Assembly: GCF_004337985.1 (NCBI RefSeq)
Contig: NW_021940920.1
Location: forward strand, 914,549 to 978,548
From: Pyricularia pennisetigena
Taxonomy: Eukaryota > Ascomycota > Sordariomycetes > Magnaporthales > Pyriculariaceae
Reading direction: 5' to 3'
Length of the DNA stretch: 64,000 nucleotides
Positions 1 to 12,212 of the stretch are shown piece by piece (position 1 is the first letter of the stretch; every line of letters starts with the position of its first letter). A program made the position numbers and the translations under genes. Below the pieces are notes generated by a model, which had not been told where the DNA came from, made no database searches, and saw only the letters and a program-made list of their open reading frames with translations.

Positions 1-32
1 AAGATCCAACACCAGCAGAGCACTCTGCTCTC

Positions 33-2401
33 CTAGCTCTGCTGTGACGCGTTCCAATCGCTGCTCCAGATAAACGTGCCACATCTCCACTCGGTACCTT
101 TCTCCTTCTCGCCTGACGGCCCGAGAGGTCTGCCACAGATGTAAAAGGACCGGCCTGTATGACAAAAGGTAAACATATTAGTTGTTGTTGACAAATGAGA
201 CTTGCGAGGCGTTATGTTACGTTGCTATCAGGTATGTTTTCTCAAGTGGGTCACAAAGGTGGCAAGCGTACAAGATTTGCATCAAGGATAGACGACGAAT
301 GAAACATAAAAAGACTCGGGAAATGCGACGAGACACATTCTCAGTCAGACGTACCACAGTTGATGCCTGGCTTCTTGGTCTGTAGGCTGATGCACGGTTC
401 GTCGTGCTCACACTTGGGTACAACTCTCTTCTTCAATAACTTCGACCACGACTCCTTGTTCTCAATTGGATCAAAAACCTTCGGCGAGTCCGGAAGAGCT
501 GCTTCGATGTCATCTTCCTTGCCACTGCTGATGCTTTGACTCCCTTTCACAAGGTCTGTTCCTTTGTCCGCGTCTTGTGAAGCTCCTTCCTGGTCACTAT
601 CAGGAACAAATGTCGACGCCCCTGAAATCATTGGGTTAAAGAAGTTGTTACTCTTGGTGGGCGAGGGGGTGATGCGCATCGATGTTCTTTCCCCGTCAGT
701 TGCGGACGTACTGTCTGCATCTTTCGGTTTGAAGAAGCCCATGAGACTCTTCTGACCAGGAGCCCTATCGGCGCTATTCTTTGTTGTTGTGTTGATTGCT
801 GACACCTTTGTCTTCTTTTGTGGTCGCGGAGTTGATGCAGATGTTTTGCTAGGTCTTTTTTGTATGTTAGGATGAGTCTGAGGCAGAACTGCTGGGAATG
901 CGGATGTGGATGTTTGGGAGGATGGTTGTCTGTCTTGCTGGCTTGACTGATTATCTTCTTTCGGGCTCGGTGATTTTGTAACTGGAGATGGTGGTACTGT
1001 GTCCGAGGGTGTCGCTTCTCTTATTTCTGATGATGGCACATCTCTGCTACCTGTCGGGTTTGGCTTCTTAAAGAACATGTCCTTGATGCTCCTCCGACGG
1101 TCAAATTCAGGGATAAGTTTTGCCGACAATGGAAGAAGGTCTTTGACAGACCAATCTCGCACTCTTTCGCCATTGGCAAACATGCCTTTTGGATTCATTA
1201 TGTCCACAAGGGGTATAGCCTTGCCATCCGCAGTCCTGACGTTATCAGATAAGGTGGCATAGACTGGACAGTGATCAGACCCGAGCAGCCCCTCCTGGAT
1301 ATTGGCGTCAATGAACCAGTCTTTCATGCCAGCGCTGCACAAGACATAGTCTATGCGACTACCAAAGTTTCCAGGGCGTGCGTTCTTGCGTGTCTCCCAA
1401 CAGGTGTACATGCCCATCCTATCAGGGTGAAATTCTCTACCGAGATCATACAGGACCGGCTCCTCACGTCCTTGGTCCCGGTCACCGACGACATTACCGC
1501 CAAAGACGAGATGATTGAGAAACCGGCGTGATGGCGTAGAGAAAAATTCGTCCATAGTCGTCTCCTCCTTGCGCAGACGCTCGAGGAGACCGGCTGTGTC
1601 GAGCTCGTTTCGAATAATGTTGAGGTCACCCGTAAGCACAACCTGCTTGCCCATGGCGACGAGATTTCGAACCCTTGCATCCATGGCCTTGTGGAACGCC
1701 TGACGGAAGTCGGTCCTGGTTTCGTCGCGAGTTGCTGGGCTGTATACGCCGATGAGCACAAAGGCCGGAAACTCGAGGATCATGCAGCGCCCTTCCGAGT
1801 CCAGAGTAGCCTCGTCTATGGCATCGGAGAGCTGATCGGGTCTAGGGTAGCCGCCAATCTGCTGGTCTTGAGGCAGCTCGCGAAATCTGGTGGTCGAGTT
1901 TGGAGGACATAGAGTACCAGTGATGCCTTCCTCGGCACGGATGGGTGAGCATTTGGAGCTTCGTGTGTAGATGGCAACGCCAGAGTAACCCTTCTTGAAC
2001 TTTGGGAGGCTGAAGTAGACATCCCAGCCAGGGACGAGCACCATATCATCTTGAAGGTCTTTGCGCTGAATTTTTGCCTCTTGCATGACAACAATGTCTG
2101 CCTCTAGAATGTCAAACATTGACTGCTCCAGTCATTCGGTGATTTGATGAGTAAGTCTTAAGTTGATAGGGAGATGGCAGCAAGAGAAGTACCTGAAAGG
2201 TTCTGTTTTCCCGCCACGGTTCATAAGAGAATGGGTTTCTGATGCCGTTGACTGAATTATTGATGTGTTAGTGATAGGGAAGAAATGCGATTTATTGCCT
2301 TCTTCGCCTGTCGACGGCGGAAGAGAGAGAAAGAAAGAAAGCCTGCTGTGACACAACTGGGGATGGGGCGTACCATTCCAAGAGGTAATTCGAATGCCCA
2401 T
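33..2401 (-). CDS. APN2: DNA-(apurinic or apyrimidinic site) endonuclease 2 (Apn2)
   Basis: Class II AP endonuclease / 3'-phosphodiesterase acting in nuclear base-excision repair. Four exons on the minus strand: 2401-2374, 2251-2193, 2122-355 and 154-33, giving 658 residues. The N-terminus reads MGIRITSWNVNGIRNPF, the start of the exonuclease-endonuclease-phosphatase fold. Catalytic-type motifs follow: QEAKIQ, GDLNIIRNELD and GSDHCPV. A disordered linker carries a PIP box, QKSLMGFF (residues 486-493), a PCNA-binding motif also known in yeast Apn2. The C-terminus is a GRF zinc finger (about 598-651, starting PKCEHDEPC). The last intron (354-155) splits this finger, so reading straight on from the long exon would wrongly truncate it at GINCGTSD. 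The gene diverges from APC5. In many Pezizomycotina APN2 borders the MAT locus, so MAT is expected to the left of base 1. Family assignment is very secure. Confidence 0.96.
486..505. other. Apn2 disordered linker segment (acidic/Ser-rich coding stretch)
   Basis: Short stretch inside the long APN2 exon. It belongs to the low-complexity Ser/Asp/Lys-rich linker between the PIP box and the GRF finger. No separate function is claimed; it marks the part of Apn2 that shows no recognisable fold. Confidence 0.3.
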
Positions 2402-3146
2402 GATGGCTGCAAACCACCAACGGCCAGTGGTAGGAGCTGTGACAATGCTTCAGATCATTAAACTACTGTAGAGTTCTCAATCGAGTTCACCCCAATCACA
2501 CAATGCTCATATCGTGTTAGCGGTCGTGCTCTCAGGCAAATCTAAGAAAACCAGCCTCCATTTGTGATGGACTCATGCATGGAAGCTAGAGAGAAAATGC
2601 ACCTGCAGTCTCCTAACGCAGACTATGTTGATGGGCAGGTGTTGAGGTACAAGTAAAGAGGTACTTCGTCTGCAATGGGGAAGTGGGCGGCAAAGCGGGT
2701 CGAGACTTTGTTCACTCACCAAAGGGAGTTTTGACGCGGTATCACGTGATTAACGCGATTTCGTCCTCGTTTGGCAGGCGCAATCGGTGCCTGGGTCATT
2801 CATAGCAAAGATTTGTTTGGCAGGAAGCCAGCCTCCCGCGCCCGCTACTGTCAACCGCAGCTGCTCTGAGTTCAGGAAGCTGCGTCTGTTTGGTGGTGGA
2901 CGACTGAGAACAGCCTTGATTGGAATCAGACCGTTGTTTTTTTGTTGCTGTACCATCTCTGAAGAATTGAACTTGCTATTTCAGCGGACTGTCACCATCA
3001 ATCGGGAGAATGATGGATGTAGATGATTCGACGTTAACAAGCGTTGTTCCATGTCCTTCGGTGTTCAATTTTCATTTCCTTACCTCAAGAAGCACAAGTA
3101 GGTGACGTGACGCCAAAGAAAGAAAGCGTTACAGATTCGAACCAAA
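2402..3146. promoter_or_regulatory. Shared APN2/APC5 divergent intergenic region
   Basis: About 745 bp between the start codons of APN2 (leftward) and APC5 (rightward). Only short unsupported ORFs occur here, so both promoters and 5' UTRs must lie in this stretch. No convincing TATA element was seen. Confidence 0.6.
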
Positions 3147-5879
3147 ATGTCGCGCTACTTGACCCCCGCCAAAATTGGGCTCCTCGCCCTCATCGACATC
3201 TACGTCTCAGGAACCGTCCCCACCGATGCGACAGTCCCGGTGCTGCACTTCATTGCCTTGCACCTCATCGATAATGTCAGACCAGCTAGTGGACCTCGAC
3301 CCGACAGAAGAGATTCTTCTTCATCGACCACGACTGCTACAGCAACATCTGCATCTTTGCCATCCTCAGAACGATGGCAAAAGGCCGAAAGCGTGGCGGC
3401 CATCGTGGCCTCGATTCACGAGTTCGAAAAGGTCCTCTCGCCATTTGGCGCAGCCATCTCCCTTCCAGGCCGCAGATTGTGGGATGCCTTTCTCAAGAAG
3501 CTGTGGCGCATCGATTCTTTAGACGGCCTGCATCGCTTCTTTGGCGAAGAACTGCAGCGCCTGCTCGCACTCACCAAAGAGGAGCGCCGCGTCCTGACAG
3601 AGCAGGGCCGGGAGCTGCCGCCAGATGATGCGGTCCGCCTCTCGAGAAATTCACCCTTTGGCACCTTTGTACGCCGGGCTCAGCTGGAATTTTCTCGACT
3701 GTCCTTCCCGAAGGCAGCAGAGCTCTGGGGAGCCTTTGTGAAGTACAGGCAGCCGACTGCGCACTACTGGCGCAAGAGAAACCCGGGGATCGACGGCTTC
3801 TCTTTTGACAGTGTACTCCTTGCAGGCCAGCATGACTGGGGTGCCGGCACCGGAGATATTGTCGATGTTGTCTACGGCGACCTAAAGGAGAAAGCAGGCT
3901 CCCAAGAGGTGCCAATCAGCACCGACGATATCGAGTCACTGATAGAGTTTCAGGTCAACCAAATGCAGAGTAGGCATATATCCGCAAAACTTGGTTTCTT
4001 CTGCTTCTGTGTTTCCCTGCTCAATAGGCTGACTATAAATCCATCAAAGAGTACGGCTGTCGCATTCATCCTGACGTTCGATCCAAGTTCACTGAGCTTG
4101 TTCAAGGCGAGGTTCTTGTGCCAAGCTTGTCACATTATCTTAGGTATGATGATAGGACACCATGCATTGTGGTTGTGTCAAAGGTAGGCTAACAATGAAT
4201 GTGCTTAAAGCTTCCTGGAAGCCTGGAGGTCCGGCGACTACCCAACATCTTTCGATTATCTGCATCGCTACTTTGACTATACAATGCAGAATAGGGATCG
4301 TTTATTTTACCAATACGCGTTGCTCAATCTCGCTGTCTTACAAGCCGACTTTGGTTGCTTCGAAGAAGCACTGTCTGCCATGCTGGAGACGGTGACCACA
4401 GCTCGTGAGAACCGAGACAATGCCTGTCTTAACTTCGCACTCAATTGGCTGTTCCAATTTGGCAAATCACATCCCAACCTCGTACGTGATCTCGAAAAAG
4501 GCAGCATGCTTGGTTTCGGAAAGGAAACCCTTGTCTTCCTTCGCGTCAAGGCCAAGGAGGTTGGCAGCTGGACGCTATGGAGTGCTGCTTTGCTTAGTGA
4601 GGCAAAGCTGGCTCTGACTAGCGGCGAAAGTGTTGCAACAGCTGCCGAGCACATGGCACGATCATCTCGTCTTGTCGTGGCCCACAATCTCAAGATGTGC
4701 GTCGGGTCTCAACTCTCCCTCCAGGTCGCCTTATGGGACCGGCTGGGCTGTTCAGTATTGTCTCGCATGATGTGCGAGGTTTACCTATCCGCACATGCTC
4801 GCGACGCCGTCTTTGAAGATGAGCTCAAAATCACTTGCAGGTTAGCAGGCATCCTCGCTGGACGTGGTCGTTACGACGAGGCAATGGCTCGCCTGGAATC
4901 CATTGACCGCGACGCGCTGCGTGCGTGGAAAGCGGGCCAGTACTGGCACCGCTATCGTGCGCTCATCAAACTCCGGCGCGAACTGCACCGTAACGAACAA
5001 ACCGCCTCGGATCACCTTCTCAACCAGCTGTTACAAGCTCGCCCCGACGACTTTGAGCCTGACTTGGCTTACATCGTCGAAACATTGCACGTGGAGAACC
5101 TTGTTCGTAAAAATGAGCTACAAGCAGCCCTGAAAAAGATCAACGATCGCATTTCCGAGCATCGCGACCAGGGCCGCGATGTAGGCCTGCGCGTCAGGTT
5201 GCTAATCGTCAAGGCGAACCTATATGAACGTTCAGGTCGTCCTCAAAAAGGTTTCACGCTTGCAGTACGTGCTGCTTCGGCGGCATGGCGCGCCAGGTTG
5301 CTGCCCGCACTATGGCTGGCGCTGAGCACACTTGCAAATATACTGGTTGCGCTGGGCGAGTTTGCCGAGGCCGCAAGGCTGCTGCACCAAGTCATACCCA
5401 GGGCGCTCGAGTGCGACGCTTCCTTCATGGTCGGGACGCTGTACTCGGTTCTCGGCGACGCCAACATGGGGCTTGCCGGCCGGCTGTCTGAGGAAGCACT
5501 ATTGGTCATGAACAGCCTAACGCCCCGGGCACACAAGAGGACATCAGATATACCTATGGGAATGGACGACACCACAGCAGCCCCGGCATTATTGTTGTCA
5601 GCGGCAGTGGCCGCCGCAGCAGCCCAGAGCAAAGATGGCAATACCCCACCAACCGCAGCGCAGCGCATGCTGGAGTACTTGACACAGGCCACCGAGGCAT
5701 TTGAAAGTGCGTACGGCCACTTCGCTACGGTCGAGGACCTCGAGAAGCAGTGCGAGATGCGCGCAAAGCAGGCGGCGGTGATGCGGGCTGTGGGAGATAA
5801 CGACAGAGCCGAGGATTACGCTGCAAAATATCTCGCACTGCGCAGATGTGGGGTTACATCCCCGTCTGCGAGGGCGTGA
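3147..5879 (+). CDS. APC5: Anaphase-promoting complex subunit 5 (Apc5)
   Basis: Scaffold TPR subunit of the APC/C ubiquitin ligase that drives mitotic exit. Three exons: 3147-3969, 4050-4143 and 4211-5879, giving 861 residues. Intron 1 ends at CATCAAAG (4049); the more obvious upstream AG (CAATAG) would give an immediate stop, and GCTGAC next to it is best read as the branch site. The spliced protein reads VNQMQK then PSLSHYL then FLEAWRSGDYP, matching the order in fungal Apc5. The ANAPC5 domain follows (FDYLHRYFDYTMQNRD, YQYALLNLAVLQADFG), then TPR-like helices to the end. APC5 is a common member of the MAT-flanking block. It converges on the P450 gene to its right. Confidence 0.93.
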
Positions 5880-6362
5880 TATTATGCTTGCAAGAGGGGA
5901 AGAGACTTGGCGTGCTTCTAGCCTACAGCATGTACAGTCTAGACTGGGCCACAACACGAACGGTTCGCCCTGCCTTCCATCGGTAGAGATACCCGGGAGG
6001 AGCCAGGACGTGACCGCTGGTGCATCCTGCATAAGATGTAGACCAATGACGTTCGAACAAGGATCACACGCTTGCACATGCAGAAGTCGTGGGATAATAT
6101 CAAGTTTAGCATTATGAGAGGGGTTTATTGCGAGTCTTTGGGGACGTTCTCGGGTTGGTCGGTAATGCAAAATACAAGACTTGGTCGTAACTCATGACTT
6201 GATTGAAAGGGGTCAGAGATCGCCAAAATTGTCAATCTATCACCAAGATTGATGATTTGAAATCAACAAGTAGCCCAGAAGAGAAAGAAAGAAGGGAGGG
6301 GAGAAGAGAGAGAGAAAAAAAAAAAAAAAAAAAGCAGCCCAATACACCCCGCTTTGTCAGAA
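5880..6362. other. Intergenic, 3' ends of two convergent genes
   Basis: Stretch of 483 bp between the stop codons of APC5 and the leftward P450. It holds GA-rich DNA and a 19-base A tract at 6315-6333. No gene is seen. Confidence 0.6.
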
Positions 6363-8138
6363 TTAAAACTTCCTAGGCTTCAACCTAACCATGAGTGGAT
6401 GCTTCTCCCAAAGTATATAGGTTTTCTGGTCTCTCCAGTTTTCGCTCTCTGGACACAGCTCAAGGTCAAAGTTCCAGACGAGCTTGGAAAAAATGAGGCG
6501 CATTTCGTGATAGGCTAGGTTCTTGCCCATGCAGTTGCGCGGACCAGTGGAAAAGGGTTGCAGAGCCTCCTTGCGGTCGCTGCCATAGACGTCGGCGCCC
6601 TCGGGCAGCCATCGCTCGGGGACGAAGCTCCACGGATTCTTGAAGTTTTTCTCGTTCCGATAAGTTGCAAGATGGTGTACGGCGACGCGTGTCTAGGTGG
6701 TATTTTTCTGTCAGCCTTCTGGCTATCTCTTACAGTTTTTAATGGCGTGGGGCTTTTTTTTTTTTTTTTCACTTACACCTTCTGGGACAAACTTGCCCGC
6801 CACGGCGGCACCACCCGATGGCACGAGGCGCGGGATACCCAGAGGAACGGGTGGGTACATCCTCAGGGCCTCCTCGAAGCAGGCTTGCAGATACGACAGC
6901 TGGCGCAGGGTGTCGATGTGCAGTCCATCCTCGGGGAGAGTTCGAACCTCGGCAACGACCCTCTTGTATGCGTCGGGGTGTTTGAGCAGGTAGTAGGTCA
7001 AACCGCTGAGAAGAGTGGCCGTAGTCTCGGTTCCGGCAAGCATGAACAGGTTCGCCTGCTCGATCATGTCTCCCCGGCTCAACAGTTTAAGGTTTTCGGG
7101 ATTGCGCATCACCAAATTCCAAATGTCGGGCTGTTCGGTTTTCTTGGCCATGCGGCGGTCCACACGTTCGATGACATAATTTCTGTTTTCGGAAGCCCCT
7201 TTGCGCATCGCTTCGGGCATGGTGGCTTTCATCAATTTCCGGAGCCAGACCCAGCGGCCGAGGATGCTGTAAACGGCTGAGTGTTTCACATTTGCGAAGA
7301 TTTTAGCAACCCAGGGAACGTACTCGCTATTTTCCAGCATGCCGAGAGGTTCGCCAAAGGTCAGGTCGGCCATAATATCGAAGGTGGTATAATTGAAAAG
7401 CCTAACGATGTCGAGCGGCCTGTCGGGCTTTTCCGATAGGTTGGAGCTGATGCGATCGATAAACTGGTTAACGTATTTGAGCAGCAGGGACTCCTGCTCG
7501 CGGAGGGCGCGGTCCGAAAAGGCGTTGGCGAAAATTTTGCGCATTTTTCCGTGTGTTTCAGAGTCGACGTTGCCGATCATGGCGTTGCCCTCGGCGCCAA
7601 AGGCCTTGGGCAAGTCGAAGAACCAAGGGTCTTTGAGCATCTCCGGCTTGCCGCCCACGCGGTGGCCGGCGATGTCCTTCCAGGCCGAGGCTGCCGAGTA
7701 GCTCAGGCGTCCCGGGCCAATGCGGACCACCTCGCCGTGTTTTTGATGCAAGTTGACTATCCAGTCCTCTCGGTGGCCGGTCAGGTCGGCAGCGAAGTAT
7801 ACCAGGTTGGTGGTTGCCGCGTACCATGGTCCTGGGTATTTCGACAAGGGGTGGAACCAAATATTGTAAATGGAACGGATTGTGAAGAACAAAAGGACCT
7901 ATTTCATGGTTGCCAACCATCAGAGTCAGCATCGGCATGATGAAGGGGAAGGCGTGTTTGTGATGGTTCTTTGGGTTGGTAACACCAAGGACGAAGCAAA
8001 GGGTCCGGAAGGGAGACTTACCAAAGAGACGGAGTAGGCTGAGAAAAGTACAATCCGGCGAACTATCTCACCAGCTCCCAGATCACGTATGTATAGGAAC
8101 GCTGGGGAGTGGAACACTCCAGCTACCTGGGAAGTCAT
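6363..8138 (-). CDS. Cytochrome P450 monooxygenase (isotrichodermin C-15 hydroxylase-like)
   Basis: Heme-thiolate monooxygenase, probably ER-anchored. Three exons: 8138-8022, 7898-6777 and 6692-6363, giving 522 residues, a normal P450 length. The first exon plus the start of the second form a membrane anchor (IVRRIVLFSAYSVSLVLLFF) followed by the hinge WFHPLSKYPGP. Later motifs are the I-helix AGTETTAT, the K-helix EEALR, PERW, and the heme loop FSTGPRNCMGKN with its axial Cys. All key residues are present, so it looks functional. Sequence style suggests the CYP65-like group of fungal secondary metabolism; the substrate is unknown. It lies between APC5 and COX13, two genes usually close together beside MAT, so it may be a lineage-specific insertion. 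No backbone biosynthetic enzyme is adjacent. Confidence 0.9.
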
Positions 8139-10290
8139 GTTGGGGGTTGCGATGTATATTCGTGTTCAGATATTTGTTTCGAGGATATTTTAGCAGTAGA
8201 AGTAGAAGTACAAAGTGCTTCCTATGTCATTTCATGTAGATGCCTCTGCTGCTGCTTGTGATATGTTGTTGCCGTCTTCCAGTTGAGGGGGGAGGGAAGC
8301 CAGCACCTTTAGTACGTATGCAGCAAGTCTTGTCTAGCTCTACTATCACGGCCCCAAGGAGCGACATTGCTGCCTGTATCCACCGTATCTAGTATAATAA
8401 AATAATAATAATAAAAAAGCCTCAGTGCCTGTGAACCCCGAAACCGCGGGTTTTCTCGAGGCTGGTTCTCCCCGGAACAACGGTAATCGGGAAGAATGAA
8501 ATGCCCGATGTTTTTGTGGTGGAGACCCTAGGCTTATCCAGTCAATGGAGGGAGGTAAGCTAAGATTCCGTGCGGATAATCCCTGCACGTTCTTTAGGAC
8601 CCCCTCTCCTGTGGCAGCCCTCGTAAGAGTAATATATCAGACAGAAAGAGAGAAAGAAATCAAGGTATGCATTGCAACATCGATCAAGGATGATGGTGGT
8701 GGTGGTTGTATCATTCAGCTAGGAGAAAGACGTGTTAGCTACAAAGTATAGAGGATCCACATGGGCATCTACCGGACAAGGGGTCGTAAGAGAGGGCCAG
8801 AGAGAAACGGGCGTTTTTGTAGGCCCATAGTCCAACCGAGCCTGTGTTTCTCCAGAAGAGGCTGCGAGGTGGGCCGTGGCATGATCCAGGACTGGCACAA
8901 GGTACGCTCTCAGGAGCTTTAACGAGTCCCTGCTCTGGGATGTTACGTCGGACCTTGCCACTTGCAAGAAAATCCGACGGAGATCTCTAGGTTCTCTACC
9001 ATAAATGGTTAGGGCAAGGTATAACGGCTCTTGTTCAACTGCCTCGAAAGAGCGGCTTATATGCTTTGGCGTTATAGGGCTGCTGGTGTAGAAGTCGCCG
9101 AGTGACACAGAACAGATGCCCATCTCGATTGTAATTACCCCACGGCCAGCCAAGTGCCGATCTCCTTCTTCCCGCTGCAAGTGAGACTGCACAAGATATC
9201 AAATCGAGACGTCAAAAGAGGGGGGAAAAGATAGATAAGGAGAATAGGAAGAAATGAGAAAAAAAGAAACACGAACTAGTTGCGTCACCAAGACACCCAT
9301 GCTTGGCAAACAAAGCGGTGTCCAGTACCAAGTATGTTTCGCTATGGGATATTAGTAAACCGGAACTTGAAGTTTCTGAAAGACCAGCATTACTCAATAC
9401 GGGATGTCGGAATGGCAACAAAACCCGACGCGTCGAATTCCTATGGAATATTGGCGGGGGGTACATCAAAGAAAATAGGGCCCAATTAGGTAATCAAAGT
9501 ACTTGTATAAAAGTATCCGGGTTCCTATAGGATAAAAATCCTATGAATCGATTGTGAAACCTGAATAACCTCAAAGAAGCTTGGGGGTAACTTGTGCAGT
9601 TGCATATCTCTTTTTTGAATCTCATTTTTCTTCTGCAGCAGGTTCAAAAGGAAATGATAATCCAGCAAATGCGCGTGTAAGTAAGACGAGGGCAATATTG
9701 CACCGTCACAGGGGGGTGCGGCTAGAAAAACCGGCCCTGCAGGCTACCAATGAAGACCCGGGGTTTTCGAATGACACCACGGCCTGGACCATCCCGACGC
9801 CAAGAAACCCGCACGTTTGCGCGAACCAATTCCTGTCAGCAACCAGTCAGAATAGCCGCCGAATAAGCAAGCATGCCCAGAAGTTACAGGATAAGAACGA
9901 CTTTCCCCCTCCTTGCCCGTCAACCCCAACCACACAGCACTCCCTCTTCTTGGTCAATCACAGAGCCTTTGATTAAGATGACTGCCAGCGGCTTGGGACG
10001 AGGTCTGGGGAAATTCGATAATTTCAACAAAGGGAACTTTGCGACGTTGCACTCTTTTCGGTAGAACTCAGTCAAGCCAGATGGGCCCACCAGTCATAAT
10101 AACGACTTTACCTTGGAACAAAAAGTCTTGTCTACCCTTACACAAATCCCCTCCACTCTATAGATATCGGACACCTGGTGCTTCCATCTTCCTTCCTCTT
10201 CCACTGCCAACCAATGTGACGCGAGCATTGCAGATAGACTCATCGTTTATATTAGCCTCACATCATGACATCAGCACTAAAGAGTCGTGC
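8139..10290. other. Long intergenic region between P450 and COX13
   Basis: About 2.15 kb without a supportable gene. A minus-strand ORF at 9192-8719 (157 codons) shows no domain, signal or family resemblance and is not called. The COX13 3' UTR must lie at the right end. Confidence 0.5.
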
Positions 10291-11378
10291 TTATTTGTCC
10301 TTGTTGTGGTAGTTGACCTTGTCATTCCAGCTGCACGTGGAGCATCAGACAGTTAGTGATTTATGTTCTAGACCATCAAGACCAACACTCGTCAAAGTCA
10401 TGTAGGATGATTAACCCCACAGGAGAACACAAGAGGACGTAAAGGTCGACTTATATGGCCACCGTAGGATAAGCGAGCGAATCCCAAGATCTTATCCGGG
10501 TACACCATCCAAGAAAACCCCAGGGTCCAGGGACGAAACAAGAAAAGTGACAGAGAGAAAACTTACAAGATGGTCTTGTCACCGTCACCCCATTGGAAGT
10601 TCTTGGTGCGGATGTTCTGGTAGGGGTACTCGACACGCTCCTCCAAAGGAGGCATGTGGGACCAGTGCTCCCAGTGCTCGTTCCACAGGTACCAGGCGTT
10701 GGCACCAGCAGCAACCAGGGAGACGGGGACGACGCTGGGTTTTGGCCGAGCTTGGTTAGCACTGTTGTTTTCTCTGATATCCAGTCAAGTTGAGGTCTCG
10801 AGTGAGCGGTGAATATTTCCCCCAAAAGACAAAAAGGCAAATAGCACAACCGCTGATTATTCCACGACACTCGAGAAGCGATTCGAGGTCAAAAATTGAC
10901 CAAACCACACTCAACTGTGGTCGGCTAATCTTTTCATCTCCGGTTCGGGGACCAGCTCCGAAGAAAGAATGCATGAACGGGCGAGCTTGTCAGCCGCGAA
11001 AGTGCGTATACGTACGTGAGGGAAATCTTCTTCCACAGGGCTGCGAGAAAGAATTGAGTTAGCGTCGTTTAGACGAGTTATGAGTTCTCACGACCCTCCA
11101 TTCCAGGTTATGCCATCCAAACACATGTCAAAAAAGCCAGCTCGCAGCATTACAACCCTCATGTGACGCTTCTAGCCTGGAAAAATCCTTCTCTTTCCNN
11201 NNTAGAACCTTCAAAATACACAAAAAGACTCACCAGTGGAGTGGATGGCGTGCTCACGGACAGCGTCGCGCTCTCGGATGAACGAGTTCTCGCCGGCGTT
11301 GGCAGAGCTCATCAGGCGGCGCTGGGCCGGAGCCCGGAGCTGACGGGCCACACGCGGGGCCACACGCTGGGCGATCAT
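10291..11378 (-). CDS. COX13: Cytochrome c oxidase subunit VIa (Cox13), mitochondrial
   Basis: Small subunit of respiratory complex IV in the inner mitochondrial membrane. Four exons: 11378-11234, 11040-11016, 10734-10567 and 10330-10291, giving 125 residues. The N-terminus is an arginine-rich, acid-free presequence (MIAQRVAPRVARQLRAPAQ). Next come the conserved ALWKKISLT, the transmembrane part VVPVSLVAAGANAWYLW, and the signature EHWEHWSHMPPLEERVEYPY. The protein ends FWNDKVNYHNKDK. The second exon is only 25 bp and the last 40 bp, so ORF-based calling would miss both. The first intron contains a four-base assembly gap (11199-11202). COX13 is a classic neighbour of APN2 at the MAT flank. 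Confidence 0.95.
11199..11202. other. Assembly gap (4 N)
   Basis: Four unknown bases within the first intron of COX13. They do not affect the coding sequence. Confidence 0.99.
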
Positions 11379-12071
11379 GGTTTTGTATTTTTTATTGTTT
11401 TTTCGGAGAGGGGAGATTGGTCTGATTCTGTCGATTATGTCGTGTCAGCGAGAAGGAAGTACTCGGTATTGTGCGGTCGGGTTGAACGTACAAGCGGTTT
11501 GCTTCGGGCGCGGTTTTTTGATTCGACGTCAATTGACTCCAAAAGCACCGACGGAGCTGGAATCAGGTCATTTCTCGGCTAATGGGATGTTTGGAGCTAT
11601 GTTAGCCCGCTTAAATGCATGAGGAAGCTACAATCCTGTGAGTAAACCCGATAAACGCAAGTACCCGCTACGTCATATCACGTGTTAAGTTTCTTGCAGT
11701 CCTTCGGTCCCATTCGAAAATGGCAAAAAGAAGAAAGACGAAAACATACCACTGAGACTATATTGTACGCTATTGTCTAGGTGCTATCAAATCTGCACGT
11801 AATATAAAGCTCCACTTGTCAATCATCGGGCACAACGGGTTGTAGGTAACCCCCGATGCCCGCAGCAAATCATGCATTTGACAGGTTTGTACATGGATTT
11901 CCTTTTTTTTTTTTTTTTTCGTCAAAGGGAGATAGACTAATCACTGTCCGTACCATGGGTTTTCCCGGACCCCGGCGTTCGAACTTTAATCGTAAAAGAA
12001 AAATAGCTATCTATATACATTATGAGTTTTCTACCACGACAATCATGTTCTGGGCTACCCGCTTCCCAGAG
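11379..12071. other. Intergenic between COX13 and the second P450
   Basis: Divergent promoter region of nearly 700 bp before the P450 core promoter. It contains a 17-base T tract at 11903-11919 and no supportable gene. Confidence 0.5.
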
Positions 12072-12109
12072 CCAATCCTCCTCTAGGCCTTTCCCATTGG
12101 ATTATATAA
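12072..12109 (+). promoter_or_regulatory. CCAAT box and TATA-like element upstream of P450
   Basis: CCAAT at 12072-12076 and TATATAA at 12103-12109, about 105 bp before the start codon at 12213. Spacing and order fit a fungal core promoter; function is inferred. Confidence 0.45.
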
Positions 12110-12212
12110 CGGTCTACCTTCCATCTCCCATCCAAAACCAATAACAACCATCGCCTTATTCCAAAACCACACCATTATTACAAATCCCATTTATCTTGCA
12201 CTTCTGGGTTCG

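Noticed and set aside
8719..9192. 157-codon minus-strand ORF as a gene
   Set aside because: No domain, signal, membrane helix or plausible splice context; residue make-up looks like random translation.
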